Positions 11,511 to 23,760 are shown, numbered from the stretch's first letter. The stretch: DNA of 64,000 bases from Cryptomeria japonica (GCF_030272615.1 NC_081409.1:873572626-873636625); one strand, 5' to 3'. A program made the numbers and translations. The notes: generated by a model from the letters alone, not told the origin.

Positions 11511-12970
11511 GAGTTAGTACATAGTGACCTGGCAAGACCATTGCCATAATAATATTTCAATAGGGCTTGATATGTCTTGACATTTAATGATAATTTTTCT
11601 TATACACTTAGGTTTAATTTCTCAAAAGTAAGCATAAGGTCTTTAAGAAATTTTAGGAATTATAAGATTTTGTAGAGAAAAAATCAATGAAGTTCATTAA
11701 GATTGTGTGTGCAAAGAATGAGGGTGAATATGTTAACAATAGATTTGAATAAATCTATCCTTTAAAAGGTATTAACATTAACACTCAATTCCATACAATT
11801 ACCAACAAAATGGTGTCATAGAATGCAATAGTAGGTCCTTGAAGGAGATGGAAAATGTATGGTACACTCCAAATCATTGGAACCTCAATAATAGACAAAG
11901 CTATTGATTGTGTGTGTTACATATAGAATTAAGCTTGCCACAAAGTTGTGAAGAGGGTGACTCCTTTTCAATCTTGGACTAATAAAAAACCTACAATTAA
12001 GAACTTTAGAGTTTTTGGTTCTCTTGCACGGGTCCATAATCCAATAGAGAAACATAATGCTCTGAATCTGTAGAGAAAACCTTTAATTTTTTTTGGGTAC
12101 CCAAATGGTCTCAAAGACCACATGATTATCCATCATAGCCCTCATGAGTTGTTTCTTGGGAGGAGTTTTCATTTTGAGGAGTTCCCTTCTAATTCTCCAA
12201 TGACTTCTCCATTCACTAGAGGATTAGAGACATTGAATTATGATGATAATTCTTTAGAGGATCTTAATCTTCTTCATCTTGATGAGGAGTCTTGTTCCTC
12301 CACTTTAGGTGATGATAGTGATCATGAGGATTCACATTCCTCTCTTTGTAATCATTTAAGGTTTGATGGTCTCTAACTTCTAAAATATTCTTTACTCATC
12401 AAACAATAGGGTCAATAGGTGACCGGGTTGGTGATCCATAAGATATTAGAAGGACAAGGTCATATTTTGAATTTTCTTCACATCTCTTCATTACTTCAAC
12501 TTTTGATCCATTTTCCTTTTAGGAAGCTTCAAGTATCCTCATGTAAAATATTGTTAAGGAAGAAGAGTTAAACTCCTTTGAGAGGAATCACATATGGGAT
12601 CTTGTCCCTCTTTAAAAGGGAAGGAAAATTATTCAATAAAAATGGATCTATTAGACAAAATTTGCAATAGATGGGCTAGTTGACAAGCATAAGCCTTTCT
12701 TGACCTTGTAAAATGATTATCCTAGATCATTGAATACTCTAATCTTTTTGCACAAGTTTCAAAAATAATTTCCATCTAACTTGTCCTTGTTGTATTTGTA
12801 AATCATCATTGGGAAGTTCACCAAATGGATGTGACTTCACGGTGATCTTTAAGAGGAAATGTATAAGGAGAAGTCATAGAGATTCATACAAGATCCTTCA
12901 CTTGTTTTTTTTTTTAAAGTATCTCTAAGTGCTCAAATAGGCTACTTGAGTGTGGTATGCTAAGCTTAAT
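11511..12970 (+). pseudogene. Decayed copia pol fragment (integrase to RT)
   Basis: Conceptual plus-strand translation shows copia landmarks among many stops: ELVHSDLARPLP and a YVLTFNDNFS block (integrase core start, 11511-11610), a KNEGEYVNN block near 11660, the linker KNFRVFGSLARVHNP near 12000, FFGYPNGLKDH near 12090, then an RT start (WDLVPL near 12598) and a GDL-EEMY block near 12845. The only open piece is 12122-12376, the acidic spacer between integrase and RT. No LTR or primer site was found for it. Its right end abuts the truncated LTR of copia B near 12975. It is older than its neighbours judging by stop density. Confidence 0.8.
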
Positions 12971-12974
12971 TACT

Positions 12975-13569
12975 TCTAACACATGATCAACACATGCTAA
13001 CACATCCAGCAAAGTAATTACCAAACATAATGTGTAGATATAGCAATTTTGTCGGCCAAGGAACATCTTCTAATGTGAAGTAGCTCACGTGGATCTCCAC
13101 ACGCCATGGTGAGACCCATAACAACTTCTTAATACATCTTTCAATGCATATCTGAACCAAAGGAATATGATCCAATCATGATAACTCAGTCAGACATATA
13201 GAATCATAACACAACTAAATATCCCAAAAATAAATCAACAAAGCTCTTTTAGGGAAAAAATAATCCTCCAAAGAAGAAGAATGATAATACCACATGCCAT
13301 AAAATCACATCCACTAAATCACAACACAATCTGCAACATATATGAAGGCCACCAAAGACTTTCTAGGGACCAATTTAACAGACACACTTGTTGCTACAAA
13401 ACATCTAAATAACTATCTAAATCATATTACCACAACCAAAACCAAAATACTAAACTCAATCTATAACACAAAACACAACTGCAATAACCAAGAGCACATC
13501 CTAACCAAAATCCATCTAGATAACTAAGTTTGACATCAATGAGAACCATACAAGATCATACTCCCAACA
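12975..13569 (-). repeat. Truncated 3' LTR of copia B
   Basis: Matches the inner part of 19455-20806 (shared text near CACATGCTAACACAT, GGAATATGATCCAATC and AAATCACATCCACTAAATC). On the minus strand it starts TGTTGGGAG right after the polypurine tract. The outer ~800 bases are lost and replaced by the unrelated pol fragment. Confidence 0.87.
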
Positions 13570-13651
13570 ATCTCCCCCTTTTTCATTGATGGCAACATAT
13601 TTGAACAAATCTCACAACAACTCTCTCCCCCTTTGACATCAATGACAAAGG
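13570..13651 (-). other. Polypurine tract of copia B, with a second upstream copy
   Basis: Minus strand AAAAAGGGGGAGAT precedes the LTR (13570-13583). About 50 bases further in, 13622-13651 holds a second block of the same kind (CTCCCCCTTTGACATCAATG on the plus strand). The same double block occurs in elements E, F and H. Confidence 0.7.
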
Positions 13652-13829
13652 GTGTTGCATGATATACTAACCAATACACACCATTGGTCCCCCCAAGAGT
13701 AGTAACATCATCAATCCAAGAGATAAATGATAAGCATTGAATCTCCCCCTAGAAAGATTCACCACTATAATGCATATAGTTAGAGAAAGGAGGGGAAATA
13801 ATCCCTAGTTTCAACCTGAGATACTCAAA

Positions 13830-15221
13830 GGTATCCTTTTCCAACACTTTAGTGAAAATATCTATTACATATTCTTTCATAGAAATATATTCCAATTTGA
13901 CTTGTCCACAACTTTCTCTCTTGATAAATGCTTTTGGATTGAGATATGTTTAGGTCTTGAATGCATTATTGGATTCTTTAAAATGTTTATAGAACTATTA
14001 TTATCACACACAATAGGAATAGCTTCATCGTATACCACTCTAATATCTTTAAGAGTCTGCTTCATCCACATAACTCAAGTGTATAGCAGGATGTTGCTGC
14101 AATGTATTTTTCTTCTGCAGTAGATAATGATAGTGAGTCTTGCTTGTTACCCATCCATGAAACCAATCTGTCTCCCAAAAATAATGCACCACCACTAGTA
14201 CTTTTCTTGTCATCAATGCTTCAAGCCCAATCAACATTAGTATATTCTGTCAACATAAAACCTCCATGCTTCTTGTACCAAAGACCAAAATCTTGAGTGT
14301 CTTTTGAGTACCTAAAAATCCTCTTCATTGCTTATTCGTGTGATTGCTTCAGATTAGCCTGAAATCTTGCAATTAAACATACACCTTACATAATATCTAG
14401 TCTAGAGGTAGTTAGATATAATAGTCCTCCAATTATAGATATGTACTTCTTTTGATCAACATCTAGAGATGTGTCATCTTTTCTTAATTTACAACCAGCC
14501 GTTAAAGGGGTAGTAACCAGTTTACAATTTTCTCCATGTCAAACTTCTTTAACATGTTTTTGACATATTTATCTTGAGAAATAAAGATTCTATCTTTCAA
14601 CTGAGTAACTTGTAGACCAAGAAAGAATGGCATCTCACCAATCATTGACATTTCAAATTTTTTCTGTCTCTTCTACAAATTTTTTGCACAGAACATTGTT
14701 TCCTCCAAATATAGTATCAACAACATAGATAAGAACAATCAACAACTTGTTACCTTCAACCTTAAAATAAATATTGTTGTCTACAGTACCTTTATTGAAG
14801 TTTATTTATAACAAATATTTGCCCAATCTAACATAACAAGATCTAGGTGCTTATTTGAGTCCATATAATGCCTTCTTTATCTTCCAACCTATATCTAAAT
14901 GTTTTGACAATCTTAATCCATCTGGTTGCTCAATATGTACCTTTTCTTCCTATTCTCCATTCAAAAATGCTGACTTAAAATCATTTAATGTACCTTGAAA
15001 TTATTATAAGAAGAAAAAATAAGAAACATTCTTATAGCTCCCATCTTAGCTACTAGAGAAATTTTTTCCTCAAAATCAATACCTTCAACTTGTGAATATC
15101 CTTTAGATACCAATCTCTCTTCATTTCTTGTAACTTGTCTTTGTTCATTTAGTTTGTTCTAGAATACCTACTTAGTTCCTAGATCATATTTTTGTCCACT
15201 GATCTAGGTACTAGCTCCCAC
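13830..15221 (-). pseudogene. Copia B RNase H and RT, C-terminal part (broken)
   Basis: Minus-strand pieces include RNase H landmarks: a KHISIQKHL-type tail and CDNNSSINILKNP (13877-14071). The frame moves to another phase at 14049-14237. RT follows in the 14500-15200 region with YSQVEGIDFEEK near 15080. The text is full of stops and frame changes. RT is cut at 15227/15685 by the inverted-repeat element. Confidence 0.8.
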
Positions 15222-15227
15222 GTCTAA

Positions 15228-15684
15228 GGCAAGGGTTTCATGAGGGGGGATTAAGATCCATTTTCAAGGAAGAGGTGGTCCCATGAAGAAATCATTTTTT
15301 GGCTATAGGATTATTTGGAATCTTTTCCAAAAGAATAGGAACCCATATTTTTTAGGCCTATAAATTTAAGAAGGTGAAAGGGGGGTGAGGCTAGAAGTTT
15401 CCTCACCAACATAGGAATATTTTATTCCACTTGTCAATCATTTGAATTTTAGAGAGAAAACTAAATTTATTTACAACTAGCTTGCTTAAATTTAGGAGTT
15501 TAAACTTAAGCTGATTGCACTACAAAGTTCATGGGACTGCCATCATCCTTAAATTTAAGAGCTTAAACTTTTAAGTTGAATTGCAGTGTAAAATTCTTGT
15601 GATTACCAACTTTAAAATATTTCTAAAAAATACAACAACTCCAACTCTATTTTTTAGGAAGCCCCCCTCCATGGGACCCTAGCC
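15228..15684. mobile_element. Small inverted-repeat element (MITE-like) in copia B RT
   Basis: The 457-bp insertion has imperfect terminal inverted repeats of about 25 bases. The left end reads GGCAAGGGTTTCATGAGGGG. The reverse complement of the right end reads GGCTAGGGTCCCATGGAGGG, with one extra base and a few substitutions. It interrupts the RT coding text of copia B. Inside is a diverged tandem pair of about 65 bases (about 15482-15545 and 15549-15610). It encodes nothing. I could not find a convincing target duplication, so the superfamily is open; a hAT- or Mutator-derived MITE is possible. Confidence 0.6.
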
Positions 15685-16280
15685 TGATTCAGTTCTTCTT
15701 CCATTTTTTACACCTGGATTTCTTCTTTGCTTCCTTCTTCATATGATTTAGGTTCCACTAATGAAAGAAAATAGTAGTTTGTTTACCCATTTTCTTCTCT
15801 AACCCTTCTTCTTGTCTGAACTCCTTTGTTTTTTTCTCCACTTATTTGATATTCTAGGTGATTCTTTTGTACATATTTTGCTTACATCTTAATCACTTGC
15901 TTGGGTTTTTCTTCTTCCTCTTTAATTTCAGCTGTCTCTTTCTCATTTTCGTCTTTCGGATATGTCTTTTCTTCTACAACAACATGAATAATCTCAAATT
16001 TAGTCTCATATATGTGTTCAAAGGTAGTCTGATCCCATGCTTCACATAGTTTCACATTTGTGCTCTCCACTATCTTTTTCAATCTCTTATTATAACATTG
16101 GTAGACCTTTCTATTTGTAGCATATCCCAAGAAAATTCCTTCATCTGCTTTGGTATCAATCTTTCCAAGATAAGATTCATCTATTCTGATATAGCACTTA
16201 CTCCCAAAGAAACTAGAATATTTTATAGTAGGAGGTCTTCCATTCCACAACTAATAAAGTGTCTTAGTATGATTTACTCT
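15685..16280 (-). pseudogene. Copia B integrase C-terminal part and RT spacer
   Basis: The open piece 15882-16250 reads from LWNGRPPTIKYSSFFG through KCYIRIDESYLGKIDTKADE, GIFLGYATNRKVYQCYN and a glutamate/lysine-rich spacer, the standard end of a copia integrase. To the right it runs into RVNHTKTLY just before the solo LTR. To the left it continues as spacer towards RT. Stops occur at LY(stop)LW and in the spacer. Confidence 0.85.
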
Positions 16281-17309
16281 TGTCATGCTTTGTGAAGTGT
16301 ACCTATACCTACAACCACAATGTACTCAATAAATCATTATAAGCAATGGTTAGTAAATTGAAGCATTGAAAGACAAAACCATAGCTAATCGACTTATTGC
16401 CTCCTAGTAAATGCGAGTATGAAAAATGCTCTCAGATCTAATTATGCATACTCCAGTGACTTGACAACACTTAGATGGAGGATTTGATGGATGAAAATGC
16501 ATGACCTAGAAAGAATAGGATGATTAAGCTACATGATAAGAAAATTAAGCTAATATTTAAGCTAAAATGAGCATGATAACATTGCTAAGATGATAAACTA
16601 TAATCTAGATGCCTATAGTAACAATGCATAAGATGAGAATGAGATGGGATGCAAAAATGATATGAAATTGGGACCCTTTGTGCTCCAAAATGAGGTCTAT
16701 TTATAGGATTTCCAAGGATAGGGGTGAGGTGGCAGGAATCAATGGGCAAGATTGATCTGAAGATATCAATGGTTAAATTGGAGGAGGATGAAAAAGGAGG
16801 TTGGATTAAAGGGAACATCTATCATCTCTATGGTGACAAGTGTCAAGAGGCTTCTAGAAGGATTTGGATGAAAGGAAACACTTAGTGACAAGTGTCACAA
16901 AGGTTCTAGAAGATGTTGGATGAAAGGGGACATGGTGGTAGCTAGAATGGGTTTGGTTTAGGAATGGTTAGGTTTAGGAGTGGTAGAAGTTAGGAGAATT
17001 TGAATTTAAAAATTAAAATAATATGAAAAGGATAATTAATCTCAACAACTCATGAGTTTGATTTTTTTTAATTAATTAGGATTTAGAGGAAATGATTTTG
17101 GATGGAGGGAATTAATTAATTTGAATTAATTAATTAAAGGGGTGAAATGAAATGAACCTATTTAATAAATCCTTAGATTTATTAATAAGTAGATGAAAAG
17201 GGAAATTTAATCAAATTGCTTAGTGAATTCAATTAAATTGGCAAGGGAGGATTAATTAAATAATTGCTTATTTAATTTATTATCTTCAGACCATTTTTAG
17301 GTGTATACA
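16281..17309 (-). mobile_element. Solo LTR with perfect target duplication
   Basis: A 1029-bp insertion splits the copia B integrase. On the minus strand it starts TGTATACACCTAAAAATGG and ends CATGACA. The flanking five bases are ACTCT on both sides (16276-16280 and 17310-17314). The integrase reading resumes on both sides (ILNMVHIRV and RVNHTKT). Its start resembles the LTR starts of D and T (TGTAGACACCTAAAA, TGTAGACGTCTAAAAATGG), so it probably came from a related family. No internal region remains, as expected after recombination between two LTRs. Confidence 0.88.
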
Positions 17310-17314
17310 ACTCT

Positions 17315-18057
17315 TATATGTACCATGTTAAGAATGTAAATATAAATACACATAGCTTCTTTCTAGTATACATTAGCTAGGTTAGCATCCTTCATCATAT
17401 GTAGTTCTAGCCATCTCAATAACAATCCTATTCTTCCTTTCTACCACACCATTTTATTGAAGAGTTCTTGGAGTAGAAAAGTGTCATCCGATACCATATT
17501 TCACACAAAAATTCTTAAATTCATTTGAATTAATTTTTTTGCCTCTATTAGATCTTAAACACTTGATTTTAGCATCAACTCGATTTTCTACCATTGGTTT
17601 GAAAACTTTAAATATTTCAAAAGCTTCAAATTTTTCATTTAACAAATGTAACCCATGTCATCCTAGAATAATCATAAATAAGTAAAATGAAATACCTTTC
17701 TCCATTAAGTCCTTTTGTCCCTATAGGCCCACAAATATATGTATGAACCATCTCCAATGGTTTTGAAGTGTAATACTCATTGCTGAAATTCCTCTTTGTG
17801 TTCTTTCCTAATTGACATTCCCGACATATAGTATCAATAGGCTTGATAATATCAGCTAAATTTCTCATTGCTTTAGTATTATTGATCTTTATCATGTTAT
17901 CAAAATTAACATGTCCCTTCCTTTTATGACATAACCAAAATTCGTTGTTCTGTGTCATAAAACATCTACTTTCACTCTTGTCTTTTATGAAATAAATATT
18001 TCCATTTGTTCTAATATCTTCTAATACCATTCTTCCATTTTTTCCTTTTCTAGTCAC
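17315..18057 (-). pseudogene. Copia B integrase, N-terminal and core part (broken)
   Basis: The open piece 17635-18057 reads GAG-pre-integrase: LCHKRKGHVNFDNM (HH of the zinc site) and CRECQLGKNTKRNF (CC). The core follows. Of the catalytic triad, the first D is Y (VHTYICGPIG) and the second is N (KCLRSNRGK); the E in NGVVERKN remains. Stops flank NGVVERKN. The piece after it (17400-17315) leads into the solo LTR. Two lost catalytic residues show long decay. Confidence 0.87.
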
Positions 18058-18096
18058 ACATTGGGTCTTACTGTATAAAAAATCATAATCTTTATT

Positions 18097-18420
18097 TCAC
18101 ATCTGTCTAACACTCAATAGACTATATCTCAAACCTTCAACATAATAAACATCACCAATTTTATGCTTACCATCAATTGAGATACTTCCTATTCCACGAA
18201 TAGGTGATGCTTCCTCTCCTACAAAAATCACTAATCCACCATCATACTTCTTGTGAGTGGTGACTTTATATTTACATAAGTCTTTGATCATATCATTTGA
18301 ATATCCAGAATGAACGATTCGCACTATTGGTTCAAGCTTAGCATGCAATGAAGTCTTTTCTCTAGCTATCTTTCTATTACCTTCAACATCTTCCCCTCTT
18401 CTAGACCCATCCTAGTTCTT
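18097..18420 (-). pseudogene. Copia B protease (broken)
   Basis: The open piece 18097-18348 contains IVHSGYSNDM near 18290-18330, matching the copia protease pattern (VDSGCSxHM) with the catalytic D replaced by H. It continues to a GLRYSLLSVRQM end, typical of the protease/pre-integrase join. It lies between the zinc-knuckle region and integrase as expected. Confidence 0.82.
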
Positions 18421-18549
18421 CACTTCTATAGCCAAGAATAAATATTCTTCACTCGTGTCCTCACCATCTTCATTCTCAAATGAATTTGTCTCCATAGAAT
18501 AAAAACTCATTTTCCCTTTATCTCTATCATCTATCATTTTCTTAAAATC

Positions 18550-19445
18550 ATGTCTTCTACATCTACTTTTCTTTTCATCGTCATCAGATTTTTAATAATC
18601 TTCTTTATACATACATTTAGAAGCATAATGAAAAATTCTACCAAAATTAAATAATTTCAAGGGTATCAGACCTTTGTACTTTCTAGTTCCTCCCTTCAAT
18701 CTTCTTCCAATATTCAATATCATCCAAGTTTTCACTTATTCCCATTTCATCTTTTGATATTTTGAAACATTAAATGCAATTTCTTTCCTATATATTTGTA
18801 TATCATCCATCTCTCCAATTTCAAAAGAAGATAATTTTTTTATGAGTTGATCAATCAAGTAATTGTTTAGGCCATGCCATTCTTCAATCACACACTTATT
18901 TGGTTTGTATGGTTTAGTCAATGTAAACAGGATCTTCCTTATGACATCACCTTCTTCTACAGTTCCACTGATAGCTCAAATAGCCTCAACAGTATCATTC
19001 ACTCTATGTATGTAGTTCTCAATGCTTTCATCATCTCTCATTCTTAAACATTCATATTTCTATTTCAAATTCATGAACCTAGCTTGCTTTGTCTTAAGAT
19101 GACCTTCACATGCATAACACAATTTGTTTTAGATCTCCCTAGCTTCTTTCAATCCTTTAACCTTACCAAATACTACATCACTCAGACGACTAATAAGTAT
19201 TGTTCTAGATTTTACATTTGTCTCTTTCACCTTAAGTTGATCTAGAGTTGTAGGTCCATTTAGAGGAGGTGTATAACCAATCAGGATAATATCCCAAATT
19301 CTACTCTACAAAGTCTCAAAGTAAGATTCCATTATGTTCTTTTAATAAGGAAAATTTGTTCCATAAAACATCAATGATTTAAGATGAAGTTCCCTTATCA
19401 TTATGGATCTACCTCAAGCGGTTAAGCTTTCCAAAGAGGAACTAT
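18550..19445 (-). pseudogene. Copia B gag (broken)
   Basis: The minus strand near 18600-18670 reads FNFGRIFHYASKCM, a CCHC knuckle in which the first two cysteines are phenylalanine. Downstream is an acidic spacer (ENEDGEDTSEEYLF). Upstream lies UBN2-like gag text in several frames (open piece 18736-18921 and traces to about 19440) ending near the primer site. No continuous frame. Confidence 0.72.
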
Positions 19446-19456
19446 TGCTATTATAC
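19446..19456 (-). other. Primer binding site of copia B (mutated)
   Basis: Minus strand TGGTATAATAGC sits just inside the right LTR; the usual form is TGGTATCAKAGC. It marks the 5' side of the element. Confidence 0.6.
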
Positions 19457-20806
19457 CAATTATTCAACACACAATAGAACTAAGAGGGGTGAGTGAATCA
19501 ATCTACAACTTCCAAATAGATCAATTATAAACAACATTAAATAACATCACAATAACACATTAATCATCAACCATCAACATGTGAACATCTGATTTACATG
19601 GGAAACTAAAACTAGGGAAAACCATAGTGAGAATCTAACTCACAATATCAGTATAAATGATTGAAAAGTTTTAGGATCACTACCATGTAGCAACAACACC
19701 TGATGGACTTGCAAGACTAAGGCACACTACCTTAGGGCAAGATACAAGGACTTGCACAATTGAGGCTCACTTCTTCCAAGCAAGATACAATATGGTGCTG
19801 AAGGACTCACTATCAATAAACAAAGGAAATAGTAGAACTGAAAATTAGAAAGATCTCTTGAACATTAAATTATCCTTGAACAAATAGATCAAGCAACCAA
19901 CATCATGGAAAACATCTCTGATAACCACCACTATCACAATAAACTATCTCACTAAATATATCACCCTCAAAGCTCTAAATTTTGCACTTCTGCAATCTCA
20001 AATTTTCTTGCACATCATTAACATACACTTTATATCAATTCACACACAATCCATCTACCATACAATTTCTCCAACAACACTCCTTAAATATGAGATAGAT
20101 CGTTGAAACTTAATTTAGGATAAACCAAGAATAGAATACCCATTATTACACAAAATAAGCCACCCAAACCAAAAATAAACAAGGTGGTCTATTCTAGGAG
20201 AAAGAGGAACCCAAATATATCACAATACATTCTTCCCAGATGAATCCAATGATCCACACATGCTAACACATGCACCAAAATTGTTACCAAATGTAGCATG
20301 TAAATATAGCAATCTGTAAGCCAAAAAACATCTTATGATGCCAAATACCTCATGTGAGATCCATAACAACTTCATATACATCCTCCAATGCATATTTGGA
20401 ACAAAGGAATATGATCCAATCCACATAACTCAATTATACACACAAAATCATAACATAATTAAATATCCCAAACATTAATCAACAAATCTCTTTTGCATAA
20501 AAAACAATCCACCAGAGAAGAAAACTAAGAATACTAAATGAGCCATGAAATCACATCCACTAAATCTCAACACAATTTGCAACATATCTGGAATCCATTG
20601 AAGACTTTCTAGACTAGTATGATATACACACTTGTTGCCAGAGAACAAAAATAACTATCTAAGTCAAACTACGACAACCAACACCAAAAAAAAAAAAACT
20701 CAATTTGCAATACAAAACATAACTACAATAACCAGGAGATATTCGAACCAAAATCCATTTGAATAACCAGGTTTGACATGAATGACAACCACTCATACTT
20801 CCTACA
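19457..20806 (-). repeat. 5' LTR of copia B
   Basis: About 1350 bp. It carries the AAGAGGGGTGAGTGAATC block (about 19481-19498) and GGGAAAACCATAGTGAG (about 19615), both shared with other copia LTRs here. It ends CCTACA at 20806. The exact inner end is uncertain by a few bases. Several text blocks match 12975-13569. Confidence 0.82.
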
Positions 20807-20879
20807 ATTTTTTATGATAATAAGAGTGAGATATAGATATCAAGAAATCTAGCTCATCACTAAAGGATGAAACACATTA

Positions 20880-21064
20880 AGATAGATAGATAGATACATA
20901 CATACATACATACATGCATACATATGTATATACATGCATATATATGTATATTTATATACATGTATATATATATATATATATGTACATATATACATATATG
21001 CATACACACACACACAAATATATATATATATATATATGCATGTGTATGTATGTATGCATATATA
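20880..21064. repeat. Compound microsatellite (GATA, CATA, TA, CA)
   Basis: Runs of GATA, then CATACATA, then mixed TA/TG/CA dinucleotides fill this stretch. Four open frames on both strands here encode only alternating Y/I/C/M residues and are artefacts. Confidence 0.95.
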
Positions 21065-22150
21065 TGTTGGAATCAAAGGAACACTGAGAGAGGGGGGGGG
21101 AATCGGTGTTCAACAATTTTAACTTTAATAACCTGATTTTTCAACCACTTAACACAAATGAAGAAAAAAAATTGCAAAACCACAAAGTCAAGATCAACAA
21201 CACCATAACACCAAGATTTTTCCGTGGGAACCTAGTTAAGGGAAAAAACACAATGAGATTCAAACCCACACTATTAATATACTCTTTTAGAAGTATAAGA
21301 ATATTATGTAAGGAGAATGCACATGCATTCAGACACACTACCTAGAGCTCATTTCTCAAAGTTTACAATAAGGGCTACAACCCAGAAGGCTCATTACCTT
21401 ACACAATGATTATAAGGGATAGAAGAGAGTTTGAACTATTTAATAGAATAAAAAAAACCCTTTGTATAGTTCTAGTTAAACATGCGATCACATTCTGCTC
21501 TGCTACTATGCTTTGTTATGATATTTGGCAACATACCAGAGCACCAATCTTCCAACGGCACATGTGCAACTACACACAATCATTCATACACACTTCTTAT
21601 ATAACCATGTATCTCCCAAAAGGTCAAATCAATTGGTTTTATATATCCACAACATGAAACATGTTACCGAAGTTGACTCAATCCATTCCAAAAATAACTA
21701 AATGAACCAAAACAAGATGTCCACATGCTTTCTACTTGATGGCTCAACAACCTCAATCACGCAAACAACTACCAAAATTACTCTGCACGATTTGCACATA
21801 GAATATTCACATGTTACTACCAATGAACATTGGTCTACCATAAAATAGTCTACCGGATCTTCCAACTTACTCAATTCACAATATTGGAGGCCATAAGCTT
21901 GGAATAAGGTAAATTACATATCCATAATACTTCTCCCAGATCCACAAGGGAAATATGCAACACAAATCAATCCAACTAGATGATGTACACTACCAAATAA
22001 CCTGTTCCCATGTACCTTGCCAGACCTTAATCAATCTTTCGACATGAATGAATCAAGTGATGATCGAATATCTGACTCAAGTAGCCAAACTTTATATGAG
22101 TTGTCATCAATCACAACATCTCAACATACATGTAGTGTCTCTTGCCAACA
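21065..22150 (-). repeat. 3' LTR of copia element C
   Basis: About 1086 bp, starting TGTTGGAATC and ending GCCAACA. It holds the GAGAGGGGGGGGGAATC block near 21090 and TTTTTCCGTGGGAACC near 21215, which are copia LTR marks here. On the minus strand AAAGTGGGAGAT lies just before the LTR (22151 on), so this is the 3' LTR of a minus-strand element. Almost all of its interior is lost: element D begins near 22199. No partner LTR was found in the window. Short open frames inside are not genes. Confidence 0.75.
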
Positions 22151-22198
22151 ATCTCCCACTTTGGCATTGATGGCAACACTTAGTGAAAAATGACTAAG
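22151..22198 (-). other. Polypurine tract and interior stub of copia C
   Basis: Plus strand ATCTCCCACTTTGGCATTG matches the block next to the LTR in B, E, F and H. Only about 48 bases survive before the LTR of element D. Confidence 0.7.
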
Positions 22199-23037
22199 TG
22201 TCAGACCAAAACCAAAATACAATATACTACAAGCAAAGTTATTGTTTATGGTAAAAATGGAATAGAAATATTGAAAGACAAAATAAATTCAACCACAAAA
22301 CCCTAGCCTAACAACAACAAAGATCCACCATAACATATAAAGATTACCTAAGACAATGCAAATCAAATAAAATCACAAAGATTATCCATCACATGTCCAA
22401 TAGGGTTTGGATCTCCATTCTTCCTATCTCCATTTATCTTGCTTGATATATTTGCTCTTAGATTTTATGTGTGCACAAGAGCTCAACAAAGAATGGAAAT
22501 ATGGTTGCAAGTAGGCTTGATTGCATGTGAAAATTTGAAAGCGTAGTTGGGGTTGCTTAGCTGATTGAATAGGAGACAATTAGGGTTGATAATGAAAGAA
22601 GCATCCTCTTATATAGAAGACACTATAGGAAATGGAGGAATAAGATTAAGAGAAGTAAGAGATAAATGGTTAGCTAAGATTAAAGGGTAGGTAGAGAAAA
22701 TAAGAAGATAATGAGAGGGTAGGTAGTGTAGGAATTAAGAGATGAATGACATGTGTCATGAGTAGAAAAGGCTAAATAATTAATTAAATAGATAAAGATT
22801 TATTTAATTAATAGAGGAAGTGGGATCAATTAAATAAATAAAGTATTTATTTAATTTAGGGGAAGGATAATTTAAATAAATAAAGGTATTTATTTAAATG
22901 AGAAATAAAGATAGAAAAGGGTAAATTAATTAATTAAATAAATAAAGATTCATTTAATTAATAGAAGAATTAGGCTTAAATAATTAAATAAATAAAGATA
23001 TTTATTTAATTAGACTGGACAATTTTAGGTGTCTACA
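22199..23037 (-). repeat. 3' LTR of element D
   Basis: About 839 bp. On the minus strand it starts TGTAGACACCTAAAATTG. It contains several AT-rich TTAATTAAATAAATAAAG-like blocks (22775-23010). The start resembles those of the solo LTR at 16281-17309 and of T. The left end is approximate. Confidence 0.75.
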
Positions 23038-23052
23038 TTTTTCCTCTCTTTG
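23038..23052 (-). other. Polypurine tract of element D
   Basis: Minus strand CAAAGAGAGGAAAAA abuts the LTR start TGTAGACACC. Element T has CAAAGAGGGGCAAAA at the same place. Confidence 0.8.
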
Positions 23053-23559
23053 ACACAATGCAGCTTGTTGCGTTGTTTTAAAGAAGATAAGATGCACTGA
23101 TGCAAAGTTACCCCAAGATGGGAATGATATGCCCCCTTGAGAGATTGAATGAAATTGTCTGAAAAGATCGGAGACAATCTCTCAATAAGAAAGAAAGGCT
23201 AGAAAGGACTGACCGGATAAGATGGAGTGAGAGAGTCATGGGATAAAGAAGACTGACATGGGAGACTAGGGCTAGGGTAGTCTATAAGATAGACTATGAG
23301 GGAAAACATCCTCATTGTCATCCACACACCTAAGAGATTAGAGTGTAGAGGGAGCAAAGAGTAGTCAACAGTGATGGCATTGGTGCATAGATTTGATCAT
23401 GTTCACCGATATCAAAGGCCAACAGATGCAGGAGAGCCGGTGAGTACCAGAAAACCTCCTTGTACCTTGGTATATTAATTGTTGTCATAAATGCATGTTA
23501 GGTAGGTCAATAAATGCACATTAGGTAGGTTGCAAAAAAAGTCAAGAAGGGTAAAAAAT

Positions 23560-23760
23560 GCCAAGGTACGTCTCCGTTGGTGCCAAGTGCATCTGGGTAG
23601 GCTAGGTGCATCTACGTTTAATGCAAGCGCATCAAAAAAGTGCAGACACATTTATGTAGGAAAGACATGTCTATGCAGAGCAGAGGCATGTCTATGTGAT
23701 TTAGGAGCGTCTGTGGAGAGCAGGCACGTTTGTGAAGTATGAAAGCATGTTTGTGTCGTG
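23560..23760. repeat. Degenerate GC(G/A)TCTATGT-type repeats
   Basis: About eight loosely repeated units built on GTGCATCTACGT / ATGTCTATG / GCGTCTGTG. T has similar repeats next to its primer site (39390-39565) and near its PMD gene (56240-56375). The small open frames here only reflect the repeat. Confidence 0.6.

Larger units (their letters stand above)
12975..20806 (-). mobile_element. Copia element B, decayed, left LTR truncated
   Basis: A minus-strand copia element. The right LTR (about 19455-20806) is complete. The left LTR keeps only the last ~595 bp (12975-13569), matching the right copy from about 20255 onward. Between them lie gag, protease, integrase, RT and RNase H remnants, all broken. 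Two later insertions sit inside: an inverted-repeat element (15228-15684) in RT and a solo LTR (16281-17309) in integrase. No target duplication can be checked because the left end is missing. Confidence 0.88.

Noticed and set aside
20849-21136. Several open frames over the microsatellite
   Set aside because: They encode only alternating Y, I, C, M and T from dinucleotide and tetranucleotide repeats.
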